The position numbers and the translations under genes were made by a program. This document shows, in pieces, positions 51,384 through 59,357 of a stretch of DNA of 61,238 nt (position 1 is its first letter; every line of letters starts with the position of its first letter). A model generated the notes under the pieces. The model was not told the DNA's origin. It ran no database searches and was given only the letters and a program-made list of their open reading frames with translations. Source of the stretch: Clostridiales bacterium (GTDB lineage: Bacteria; Bacillota; Clostridia; Oscillospirales; Acutalibacteraceae); the NCBI GenBank assembly GCA_019415925.1, contig DXYG01000006.1, positions 1 to 61,238 of the forward strand, written 5' to 3'.

Positions 51384-53473
51384 TACTTATCTTCCGTTGT
51401 CATAGTTTTTGTAAAGCCGCAGCCCTCTTTTGCACAGAAAAGCACAGGCTTCTTACCCTTTTTCTTAAAGAGTATTTCACCGCACTGCGGACATTTTTCG
51501 TTAACAGGCTCGTTCCAGCTTACAAAATCACACTCGGGATAATTTGAGCATCCGTAGAAAATACGCTTTGACTTTGTATGCTTTACGATTACGTCACCGC
51601 CGCATTTAGGGCAGGTTACGCCTGTTTTTTCGACATATTTCTTGATATTCTTACATTCGGGATAACCGGGACAGGCTATAAACTTGCCGTATCTGCCAAC
51701 CTTGACTACCATCTTTCTTCCGCATTTTTCGCAGATAATATCGGTTTCATCCTCTTTAAGCTGAATTTTAACGCCCTCCATCTCAGCCTTTGCCTTCTTC
51801 AGAGTTTCGTTAAAATCTTCGTAGAAATCGTCAAGCAGTTCTACCCATTCTTCATCGCCGTGTTCGACCTTATCAAGGTCTTCTTCCATTCCTGCTGTAA
51901 ATTTTACATTTACAATATTCGGAAATCTCTCTTTCATAAGCTTAGTAACAGCTTCGCCAAGCTCGGTCGGAACAAGGCTCTTTGCTTCACGCTTAACGTA
52001 TTCTCTGCCTGTTATAGTGGTTATGGTAGCGGCATAGGTAGAAGGTCTTCCTATGCCATATTCTTCAAGTGCTTTGATAAGCGATGCTTCTGTATAACGT
52101 GCAGGCGGCTGTGTAAAATGCTGATTCTTCTTGAGCTCTTTACATCTTACCGGCATATTCTTTTCAAGAGGCGGAAGCTGTGAGGACTTTTCTTCTTCCT
52201 CATCTTTCCCCTCTACATAAAGAGTTGTAAAACCAGGGAAATCAACATAGTAGCCTGACGCCTTAAAGGTATAGCCGTTTGCCTCAATATCAGCCTGTGT
52301 TGTTTTCTGAATACAGTCTGCCATTTGTGAGGCTGTAAATCTGTTCCAGATAAGTTTATAGAGCTTATATTGGTCTGATGTCAGGCTATCCTTGATTTTA
52401 TCCGGTGCAAGGCTCGGCATTGAAGGTCTGATTGCTTCGTGTCCGTCCTGTGCGTTGCTTCTTGACTTAAAGAATCTCGGCTTGGGCGGTAAATATTCAT
52501 CACTGTATTCCGATGCGATATATTTCGTAACCTCATCAATTGCAACGTTTGAAATTCTCAATGAGTCGGTTCTCATATAGGTAATAAGACCTGTTGCGCC
52601 CATTCCCTGAATTTCAACACCCTCGTAAAGTTCCTGTGCAACCTTCATTGTACGTCTTGACTGAAATCCGAGCTTTCTTGAAGCTTCCTGCTGTAAGGTT
52701 GAAGTAATAAACGGCGGTGCGGGTGATTTTTTACGAGTACCGTGTCTTACCTTAGTAACCATATACTCGGCGCCCTGTAAATCAGCTTCGATTTTATCAG
52801 CCTGCTCCTGATTCTGAATTTTAATTTTACCGTTAGCGTCTGAATAAAGGCTTGCAGAGAATGACTTTCTGCTCCCTTTAGGAATAAACTTTGCGTCAAT
52901 TGTCCAGTATTCTTCAGGCTTGAATTTTCTGATTTCCTCTTCCCTGTCTACGATTATTCTTACTGCAACAGACTGCACACGTCCTGCGGAAAGTCCTCTG
53001 CGAATTTTCTGCGAAATAAACGGACTCAATTTGTAGCCGACAAGTCTGTCAAGAATTCTGCGAGCCTGCTGTGCGTTTACAAGATCAATGTTGATTGAAC
53101 GTGGATTATCCATTCCGTTCTTTACGCCTGTCTTAGTAATTTCATTAAATTCTACACGCTTGCAGTAATCATCGGGCAATCCGAGGATATACGCAAGGTG
53201 CCAGGAAATTGCTTCTCCCTCACGGTCAGGGTCGGTTGCAAGGTAAACATTTTCGCTTTCGCTTGCAAGAGTTTTGAGCTCTTTAACAAGCTTTTCTTTT
53301 CCTTTGATTATTTCGTATTTCGGTGCAAAGTGATTTTTAATATCCACGCTCAGTCTTGCCTTAGGCAAATCACGAACGTGCCCCATAGAAGCAACTACTT
53401 CATAATTGCTACCTAAATATTTTTTAATAGTTTTAGCTTTTGCGGGTGACTCCACAATTACCAAATCTGACAT
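51383..53473 (-). CDS. topA: DNA topoisomerase I
   Basis: This type IA topoisomerase relaxes negative supercoils. It has 696 residues: a Toprim domain (LVIVESPAKAKTIKKYL, then DPDREGEAIS), the active-site Tyr in TYMRTDSLRIS near residue 300, and three C-terminal zinc ribbons, each with four cysteines, starting at about residues 583, 620 and 660. GGAGG precedes ATG 53473. Confidence 0.97.
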   Translation of the reverse strand: MSDLVIVESPAKAKTIKKYLGSNYEVVASMGHVRDLPKARLSVDIKNHFAPKYEIIKGKEKLVKELKTLASESENVYLATDPDREGEAISWHLAYILGLPDDYCKRVEFNEITKTGVKNGMDNPRSINIDLVNAQQARRILDRLVGYKLSPFISQKIRRGLSAGRVQSVAVRIIVDREEEIRKFKPEEYWTIDAKFIPKGSRKSFSASLYSDANGKIKIQNQEQADKIEADLQGAEYMVTKVRHGTRKKSPAPPFITSTLQQEASRKLGFQSRRTMKVAQELYEGVEIQGMGATGLITYMRTDSLRISNVAIDEVTKYIASEYSDEYLPPKPRFFKSRSNAQDGHEAIRPSMPSLAPDKIKDSLTSDQYKLYKLIWNRFTASQMADCIQKTTQADIEANGYTFKASGYYVDFPGFTTLYVEGKDEEEEKSSQLPPLEKNMPVRCKELKKNQHFTQPPARYTEASLIKALEEYGIGRPSTYAATITTITGREYVKREAKSLVPTELGEAVTKLMKERFPNIVNVKFTAGMEEDLDKVEHGDEEWVELLDDFYEDFNETLKKAKAEMEGVKIQLKEDETDIICEKCGRKMVVKVGRYGKFIACPGYPECKNIKKYVEKTGVTCPKCGGDVIVKHTKSKRIFYGCSNYPECDFVSWNEPVNEKCPQCGEILFKKKGKKPVLFCAKEGCGFTKTMTTEDK

Positions 53474-53485
53474 TTTTACCTCCGA

Positions 53486-54724
53486 TTATTTAAGTATGTA
53501 TCTTCTTCCCTGAAGTGCAGTTACGAGATTTTTCATCTCAAGCTCCGTTATTGACGAGAGCACCTTAAAAACAGGGATTCCTAAATCGCTTGATATTTTA
53601 TCTATATGAACAGGCTCTGAGGATATGTATTCATATATCCTTTGAGCTGTAGGATTCAAATTTAAATTTTCTTTGTGATTTATTTCTTTATCTGAATTAT
53701 CAACAATATTTTCTATCTTATTCTCAGGTTTATCAATATTTATAAATTTTTTAGGTTTTTTCCTGAAAGGACTTTTTCCTTTTACGGGGATTGCCTCAAT
53801 ATCGTTAAGAGATATATTGTTAAAATCGACTTCTCCGTCTGTTGCGTACAAATTGTCAAATGCATTGAGAATATCCATAAAATCAGTAACAGGAATTGCA
53901 GAGCCTTCTTTGATTCTTCCGTTTGAGCCTTCATTCTGAGGGCTGTTGTTGCCGAGAAGTGCAAAAACCTCTTTACCCTGTTCAAGAGCAAGATTTGCAG
54001 TAATAAGTGAGCCGCTTTTTGCTCCCGCTTCAATTACAAGAACTCCGTTTGAAAGAGCAGAGATTATTCTGTTGCGAGCAGGAAAATAATAATTTCTCGG
54101 ATTTTCGTCAGGCGGATACTCCGAAATTACAGCTCCTCGCTTTGTAATGGCACGTCGCATCTGTTCATTTTCGTGCAGATAATTACAATTAATTCCGCAG
54201 CCTCTTACGCAGATTGTAACTCCGTCAGCGGCAAGTGAGCCTCTGTGAGAGGCGCAATCTACACCTAAAGCACCTCCGCTTACAACGGTAACACCGTATT
54301 TTGAAAGCGCATAGGCGATTTTATAGGAGTTCTTCAGACCGTAGTCAGTTGCCCGTCTTGTGCCTACTATACCTATAGAAAGACGGTTATCAATATCAGG
54401 TAAAGTACCGCTGATATAAATAACGGCAGGCGGTGTATCAATATTAAAAAGGCACAAAGGATAGCTTTCGTCGTCTATTGCAAGCACCGAGTAATTGAGT
54501 TCATTACATCTGTCAATAATTTTCTGAGCATCTTCAAGGGTTGCTTTAGAAAGCTTATCAATATCGCTTTCTGACAATAAGCCGCAAAAATGCCACTCCT
54601 TTTTACCGCCGAGATAAAAAAGAGAAATATCGGAATATAGCTTTGCTATTCTCTTGATCTTCGGTGTATTATAACCGAGGGCAAGAGTTAACCAAATCCA
54701 GATTTTAGCGTTTGATGAAATCAT
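53486..54724 (-). CDS. dprA: DNA-processing protein DprA/Smf
   Basis: DprA loads RecA on incoming single-stranded DNA during transformation. It has 412 residues with the Rossmann-like core: IGIVGTRRATDYG, VSGGALGVDCASHRG, NRIISALS and LVIEAGAKSGSLITA. A charged linker (about 310-355) precedes a C-terminal winged-helix-like segment. ATG 54724 overlaps the methyltransferase stop by 4 bases. Competence is not implied by dprA alone, since the gene is widespread. Confidence 0.94.
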   Translation of the reverse strand: MISSNAKIWIWLTLALGYNTPKIKRIAKLYSDISLFYLGGKKEWHFCGLLSESDIDKLSKATLEDAQKIIDRCNELNYSVLAIDDESYPLCLFNIDTPPAVIYISGTLPDIDNRLSIGIVGTRRATDYGLKNSYKIAYALSKYGVTVVSGGALGVDCASHRGSLAADGVTICVRGCGINCNYLHENEQMRRAITKRGAVISEYPPDENPRNYYFPARNRIISALSNGVLVIEAGAKSGSLITANLALEQGKEVFALLGNNSPQNEGSNGRIKEGSAIPVTDFMDILNAFDNLYATDGEVDFNNISLNDIEAIPVKGKSPFRKKPKKFINIDKPENKIENIVDNSDKEINHKENLNLNPTAQRIYEYISSEPVHIDKISSDLGIPVFKVLSSITELEMKNLVTALQGRRYILK

Positions 54725-55503
54725 TTAATCATTTCCCAGATAATTATTGAAGCAGCAGAAGAAGCATTGAGTGACTCGGCTTTTCCTCGCATTGGAATTG
54801 TAATCTTATTTTTGCAAGCGTTTATCGTTTCCTGTTTTAAACCGTTACCCTCGTTGCCTATTACGGTTATGCAGGGAGACATAAAATCAACCTCTGATAT
54901 CGGCGTTGCGCCGCTGTCAATAACTGAAGCGAATGACTCAAGATAAGTATTCTCAGCTAAAAAATCAGAAATACTGCTGCAAATTAAAAACGGAATTCTG
55001 AAAACTGCGCCCATACTGCCTCTGACAACTTTTGGACTGTAAATATCACAGCAATCCTCCGACATAACGATGCCGTCAATTCCGAACGCCTCGGCAGAAC
55101 GCAAAATCGTGCCGAGATTGTTCGGGTCCTGCACATTATCAAGCGCAAGTAATTTTCCGTTACTCTTAATTGTATCAAACTGACTAATTTTGTCAAGTGC
55201 TTTTATAACGCAGAGAAACCCCTGCGGTGTTTCGGTATCGCTGATTAAAGAAAAAATCTGCTCCGTTACCACAAAGGTTTTTCGGGAATATTCAGACAAT
55301 TCGTTAAATTTATCACGATTTTTTTCTATTGCCTTTTCAGTTGCAAAAAGTATTTCAATTTCAGCGTTGCTTAGCATTGCGTCATAGCAAACTCTTAAAC
55401 CCTCTGCAATAAAAAGACCTGATTGTCTTCTGTAACGTGCGCTTTTTTTAAGCTTTACCGTATTTTTTATGTTACTGTTATCTTTGCTTGTAAGAGTAAG
55501 CAT
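54721..55503 (-). CDS. TrmH/SpoU-family RNA 2'-O-ribose methyltransferase
   Basis: This 260-residue SPOUT-class methyltransferase has an N-terminal RNA-binding substrate domain (KKSARYRRQSGLFIAEGLRV) and the C-terminal knot with LDNVQDPNNLGTILRSAEAFG, GSMGAVFRIPF, and the SAM-site VIGNEGNGL and SLNASSAASII. The target is not identifiable; YsgA and RlmB are the nearest relatives. AGGAG precedes ATG 55503. It is the first gene after the rplT terminator and overlaps dprA. Confidence 0.9.
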   Translation of the reverse strand: MLTLTSKDNSNIKNTVKLKKSARYRRQSGLFIAEGLRVCYDAMLSNAEIEILFATEKAIEKNRDKFNELSEYSRKTFVVTEQIFSLISDTETPQGFLCVIKALDKISQFDTIKSNGKLLALDNVQDPNNLGTILRSAEAFGIDGIVMSEDCCDIYSPKVVRGSMGAVFRIPFLICSSISDFLAENTYLESFASVIDSGATPISEVDFMSPCITVIGNEGNGLKQETINACKNKITIPMRGKAESLNASSAASIIIWEMIK

Positions 55504-55520
55504 ATCTTTCTCCTAAAACA

Positions 55521-55552
55521 GCAAATGCGTTTGGGAAAACCCAAACGCAATT
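55521..55552 (-). terminator. Terminator after infC-rpmI-rplT
   Basis: A 10-bp perfect stem (55526-55535 pairing with 55540-55549) with a 4-base loop follows rplT by 17 bases. The minus-strand tail TTTGCTGTTTT is a moderate T-tract. Confidence 0.8.
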
Positions 55553-55566
55553 ACAAGTCAATAAAA

Positions 55567-55917
55567 TTAAGCGTTTTTAGCCTGTTCAACAAGTGATGTA
55601 AAAGCAGCAGGGTCTGAAATTGCAATTTCAGAAAGCATCTTACGGTTTAATGTAATGCCTGCTTTTTTAAGACCATTCATAAATGTTGAATAATTAGTAC
55701 CGTTAGCCTTGCAAGCTGCAGAAATACGAGTAATCCAAAGACGACGGAAATCTCTCTTTCTCTGCTTACGACCGATGTAAGCGTAGTTGCCGGACTTCAT
55801 AACAGCCTGTTTAGCCATTTTAAAGTGTCTTGATTTTGAACCCCAGTAGCCCTTGGCAAGCTTTAATGTCTTTTTTCTTCTTTTGCGAGTCATCATCGCA
55901 CCTTTTACACGTGCCAT
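55567..55917 (-). CDS. rplT: 50S ribosomal protein L20
   Basis: L20 is an early 50S assembly protein and the autoregulator of its operon. It has 116 residues, starting MARVKGAMMTRKRRKK, with the conserved KGYWGSKSRHFKMAKQAVMK and YAYIGRKQRKRDFRRLWI. GGAGG precedes ATG 55917. It is the last gene of infC-rpmI-rplT. Confidence 0.97.
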   Translation of the reverse strand: MARVKGAMMTRKRRKKTLKLAKGYWGSKSRHFKMAKQAVMKSGNYAYIGRKQRKRDFRRLWITRISAACKANGTNYSTFMNGLKKAGITLNRKMLSEIAISDPAAFTSLVEQAKNA

Positions 55918-55962
55918 TATATGTTACCTCCGATTAGTTGATTTAGTTAGTTTAAGCGTCAA

Positions 55963-56160
55963 TTATTTGTAGGGAATAAGGCGCTTGATCTGAGCAGTAT
56001 TTGTCTTATCAGCTACTGCTGTCTGACGTAAACCTCTCTTACGCTTTGTTGTCTTTTTGTTTAAGATGTGGCTCTTGTTAGCGTGAGCACGGATAACTTT
56101 ACCGTTTGTAGAAAGTTTAAAACGTTTTTTGGCACCGCTGTGAGTTTTAATTTTAGGCAT
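55963..56160 (-). CDS. rpmI: 50S ribosomal protein L35
   Basis: This is a 65-residue protein starting MPKIKTHSGAKKRFKLSTNG, the typical L35 N-terminus, and ending KRLIPYK. The frame is open to 56250, but GGGAGG is spaced for ATG 56160. It lies between infC and rplT. Confidence 0.97.
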   Translation of the reverse strand: MPKIKTHSGAKKRFKLSTNGKVIRAHANKSHILNKKTTKRKRGLRQTAVADKTNTAQIKRLIPYK

Positions 56161-56182
56161 ATTAAGTATCCTCCCTATTAAA

Positions 56183-56704
56183 TTACTTGTTGGTCTTTGG
56201 CGCAAGAAACATAAGCATATTGCGGCCTTCAAGCTTTGCAGGCTTTTCAATAATAGCTACTTCGCTGCAAGCGTCGGCAAAGCGTTTCATTGTTTCAAGA
56301 CCGATTTCCGGATGTCCCATTTCACGTCCTCTGAAACGGATTGAAACCTTAACCTTGTCGCCGTGCTTAATGAATTTAAGAGCATTGTTAAGCTTTGTGT
56401 TAAAATCGTGAGTATCGATGTTGAGCGAAAGTCTTACTTCCTTGATGTCGACAACTCTCTGATTTTTTCTTGCTTCTTTTTCTCTTTTAGCCTGTTCAAA
56501 ACGGTATTTTCCGTAATCCATAATCTTGCATACGGGCGGATTGCTCTGCGGAGCGATTTTTACCAAATCAAGGTTTTTCTGCTCTGCAAGATTGAGCGCA
56601 TCCTTTGCGGACATAATACCAAGCTGCTGACCGTCAGAACCGATTATTCTGAGCTCTTTGTCACGGATTTCTTCATTAATCTGAATATTATCTTTCTTGC
56701 CGAT
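56183..56704 (-). CDS. infC: Translation initiation factor IF-3 (AUC start)
   Basis: IF-3 proofreads start-codon choice and prevents premature subunit joining. The protein has 173 residues with NEEIRDKELRIIGSDGQQ, KIMDYGKYRFEQ, and a C-domain ending in GRNMLMFLAPKT. The frame is open to 56830, but the upstream part is leader sequence. No ATG, GTG or TTG lies within the right range; GGAGGTG (56712-56718) is spaced for ATC 56704, immediately before GKKDNIQINEE. A non-AUG start is the known basis of IF-3 autoregulation in other bacteria. An L20-type leader lies upstream. Confidence 0.93.
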   Translation of the reverse strand: MGKKDNIQINEEIRDKELRIIGSDGQQLGIMSAKDALNLAEQKNLDLVKIAPQSNPPVCKIMDYGKYRFEQAKREKEARKNQRVVDIKEVRLSLNIDTHDFNTKLNNALKFIKHGDKVKVSIRFRGREMGHPEIGLETMKRFADACSEVAIIEKPAKLEGRNMLMFLAPKTNK

Positions 56705-56857
56705 GGTTAAGCACCTCCAAAGTACCACTAAAATAATAAATGCGGACAGAAATACATCCGTCCGCATAGCAATACATAACAAAAGATTAGGTATTGACCC
56801 GTGCAGACGACACCCCACAGGTGAAAGCATTTCTGCTTTGCTTTATTTTACTTTAAT
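56705..56857 (-). ncRNA. 5' leader of infC-rpmI-rplT, L20-leader type
   Basis: About 150 bases of transcribed leader separate the promoter from infC. It includes a G/C-rich structured segment (around 56800-56822) and then a hairpin with a U-rich tail just before the ribosome binding site. In Bacillus this operon is controlled by L20 binding a leader that forms a terminator. The match here is by position and structure, without a covariance search. Confidence 0.65.
56730..56767 (-). terminator. Attenuator hairpin in the infC leader
   Basis: On the minus strand ATGCGGAC (56760-56767) pairs with GTCCGCAT (56740-56747) and is followed by TTATTATTTT. It lies upstream of the infC ribosome binding site, so it is a conditional terminator candidate. 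Confidence 0.75.
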
Positions 56858-56886
56858 AGTATAATACAACTTTTGTTTCTTGTCAA
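56858..56886 (-). promoter_or_regulatory. Sigma-A promoter of infC-rpmI-rplT
   Basis: On the minus strand TTGACA (56881-56886) and TATACT (56858-56863) are 17 bases apart. The -35 overlaps the stop codon of the upstream polymerase gene. Confidence 0.85.
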
Positions 56887-58664
56887 GCATTATTTTTCAA
56901 ATTTTCATAAATCAAGTTTACAACACGCTCTGTTGACTTTCCGTCACGGTAATCAAAGAACATATCGGCAAAAGGCTTAATTTTTTCAGTACAGTAATCT
57001 TCCTTGTTAATAACGTCGATAAGCTGTTCCTGAGAGTAAACAATTTTACCGGGAGCAAAGAGCTTGAAGTCAAAGTAAAAATCACGCTCGTTGATATACT
57101 TTTCAAGGTCAAACACATAGAAAATCATCGGTATATCAAGCAGTGACGCTTCAAATACAAGTGACGAATAGTCGGTGATTATCGCATCGGTTACAAAAAG
57201 TAAATCGTTAAGCTCCGTATCATCCGACAAGTCAATGATTCTGTCCTTATACTTTTTAGGTATAGGCTGTTTATCCTTGACAAATGGATGTTGCTTTACA
57301 ATAAACACGTAATCCTCAGGAAGTTTTGCGCAAACGGTATTCAAATCAAACATTTCTGTAGGATAAAATGCAGTTTCCTTTACCATACCTCTGAAGGTCG
57401 GTGCAAACAGAATAATCTTTTTATTTTTGAAATGAGGGTGAGCTGAATAAAACTTATCTCTCGCCTGCTTTTTGTACTCTTCGTCAAAGAAAACATCTGT
57501 TCTCGGAATACCTGTTGCCACAACGTTATCTGTAGGAATACCAAATCCCTCGGAGTGACACTTTTTGCAGTAGGTAGAGCTTACGGTTACATAATCATAG
57601 CTCCTGTGATTTCTTGTCGGCTGAGGTGAACCCTGTGGCTTAGAAAGTCTTGTAAAACCAAAGGTTTTAAACGCACCGCAAGCGTGCCAGAGCTGAATAA
57701 GCTTTGTCTGCGGTCTTAAATCAATATAGTGAATCTGCGGAGTAAACTCGTCGAGAACAATAACCTTGCTTGTTGCGCAGGCTTTTGTAAATGTTCTGAT
57801 TTCTTTAAAGGACATTTCTGCAATTGTATGCTCGTTGAGGATAAAATCAAGTTTAAGATTTTTGTCATCCTTGATTTTATTATACACAAAAGCAAAGTTG
57901 CCTGAAATATCATCACGTCTTAAAGAGATAAACGTAATTTTGTTGTTCTGAACTTTTTTTAGCTTATAGAAATTATAGCAGGTTTTGAAAATAAATCTCT
58001 TAACCGTCCACAATGCAATTTTAAGCGTTGCAACCTGAGAAAAACGCCAGAAAACAAAAGCAACAAAGCATTTCAACTGACTTTCATCGTTAAACCGTGC
58101 AGGGAAACGCTTAATATCTGTCAGTCGCAGAATACCGTCAATTATGAAAACAGGCAACATTGCAACCGCAAAAATAAACTGCACAATCTTTATCAGAAAA
58201 TTAACAAAATTCACGCAGAATCTGCTGACAGGAGTGTGGTGAATTTTCTTTTTATTCGGTAAAAATCTGAAATGATTGCCCTCCAAAGTATATCCGTAAC
58301 ATTTGTCATCGGTTTCAAATACCTCAGGCGTTAAATCAACATCAATTTTTTCCTCATAAAAATCAGCAAATCCAAAATTAAGATACATATCAAAAGGCCG
58401 ATATGAATTTCTCGTTTTCCAGAAAAGCAAATCAAGACGATAGGTATATTTACCCGAAAAGAAGCACTTTCCGTCAACATACGTTACATTAGAAAGGACA
58501 AACGGAATACGTCTGTCCTCCTGCTCGTTAAAAAAATGTAAAACAATTTTTGGTTTAGATAAAAAATGAGAGTTAATAGTTTCGTCAGCTATTTCGCCCA
58601 TAATTGTGAGAACCATTTTACGGTCCTGTATTAACAATTCCTTAACCTCTATTTTATATTCCAA
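56883..58664 (-). CDS. CDP-alditol phosphotransferase (TagF/TarL-like polymerase)
   Basis: This is a member of the CDP-glycerol glycerophosphotransferase family, which polymerises or primes teichoic acids. It has 593 residues from TTG 58664; GTG 58673 is in frame but GGGGTG at 58671-58676 is spaced for the TTG. A beta-rich N-terminal domain (1-130) precedes a hydrophobic segment (about 155-180). The catalytic GT-B-like region follows, with LWHACGAFKTFGF, GIPRTDVFFD, ILFAPTFRG, FIVKQHPF and ITDYSSLVFEASLLDIPM. The family acts at the inner membrane face. The donor could be CDP-glycerol, CDP-ribitol or another CDP-alditol, and its three upstream neighbours favour a CDP-alditol made in this cassette. 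Confidence 0.85.
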   Translation of the reverse strand: MEYKIEVKELLIQDRKMVLTIMGEIADETINSHFLSKPKIVLHFFNEQEDRRIPFVLSNVTYVDGKCFFSGKYTYRLDLLFWKTRNSYRPFDMYLNFGFADFYEEKIDVDLTPEVFETDDKCYGYTLEGNHFRFLPNKKKIHHTPVSRFCVNFVNFLIKIVQFIFAVAMLPVFIIDGILRLTDIKRFPARFNDESQLKCFVAFVFWRFSQVATLKIALWTVKRFIFKTCYNFYKLKKVQNNKITFISLRRDDISGNFAFVYNKIKDDKNLKLDFILNEHTIAEMSFKEIRTFTKACATSKVIVLDEFTPQIHYIDLRPQTKLIQLWHACGAFKTFGFTRLSKPQGSPQPTRNHRSYDYVTVSSTYCKKCHSEGFGIPTDNVVATGIPRTDVFFDEEYKKQARDKFYSAHPHFKNKKIILFAPTFRGMVKETAFYPTEMFDLNTVCAKLPEDYVFIVKQHPFVKDKQPIPKKYKDRIIDLSDDTELNDLLFVTDAIITDYSSLVFEASLLDIPMIFYVFDLEKYINERDFYFDFKLFAPGKIVYSQEQLIDVINKEDYCTEKIKPFADMFFDYRDGKSTERVVNLIYENLKNNA

Positions 58665-58680
58665 CAAGTACACCCCAAAT

Positions 58681-59346
58681 TTATTTAATTAATTCCATCA
58701 TTTTATTTACGGCTTCATCAATATTCATACCCTTTGAATATACAGACGAAGAGCCTGCAACAAACAAATCTGCGCCGCATTCACGCATTTTATGGCATAA
58801 ATCCCAGCTGACGTGTCCGTCAACCTCAAGAATAATATCTTTGCCGCTGTTATTGATAATCTGTCTTACCTTAGCAATTTTATCAAAGCTTCCCTCGACA
58901 ATAGGCTGACCTGCAAAACCGGGATATACAGTCATTACGAGCACACCGTCAATATCATCAAGATAATCATTTAGGACCTCCGCCTTGGTATCAGGACTGA
59001 TTGCAAGAAACGGATTTGCTCCACGATTGCGTATTATACTTAAAACGTCACGAACATTCTCACAGGCTTCAATATGAACGGCAACAATATCACCCTCACC
59101 TATGTCCATTCTGTCAAAATACTGCTGCGGCTCATAAGCCATAATATGAATATCCCTTTTCATATTTTTAAGGACAGACTTTACGGCTCTTATCAGAGAA
59201 GCGTCAAGAGTTATGTTCGGAACGAATTTACCGTCCATAAAATCAAGATGAATATAATCAACGCCCAGTTTGTCAAGAGCTTCAATCTCAGACTGAAGAT
59301 TAAGAACATCTGCGCACATCAGCGACGGAGAAAGCATTCCTCTCAT
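58681..59346 (-). CDS. Ketose-phosphate 3-epimerase, AlsE/Rpe family
   Basis: This 221-residue TIM-barrel protein belongs to the ribulose-phosphate 3-epimerase family. The metal and catalytic residues are intact: Ser in LSPSLMCAD, His and Asp in YIHLDFMDG, His in DIHIMA, and Asp in EVDGHVS. The LSPSLMCAD and PGFAGQPIV motifs resemble D-allulose-6-phosphate 3-epimerase (AlsE) more than housekeeping Rpe, which has PSILSAD and PGFGGQ. The usual GGI after EVDG is GHVSW. AGAGGTG precedes ATG 59346. It lies between the dehydrogenase and the polymerase. Confidence 0.85.
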   Translation of the reverse strand: MRGMLSPSLMCADVLNLQSEIEALDKLGVDYIHLDFMDGKFVPNITLDASLIRAVKSVLKNMKRDIHIMAYEPQQYFDRMDIGEGDIVAVHIEACENVRDVLSIIRNRGANPFLAISPDTKAEVLNDYLDDIDGVLVMTVYPGFAGQPIVEGSFDKIAKVRQIINNSGKDIILEVDGHVSWDLCHKMRECGADLFVAGSSSVYSKGMNIDEAVNKMMELIK

Positions 59347-59357
59347 AATATCACCTC

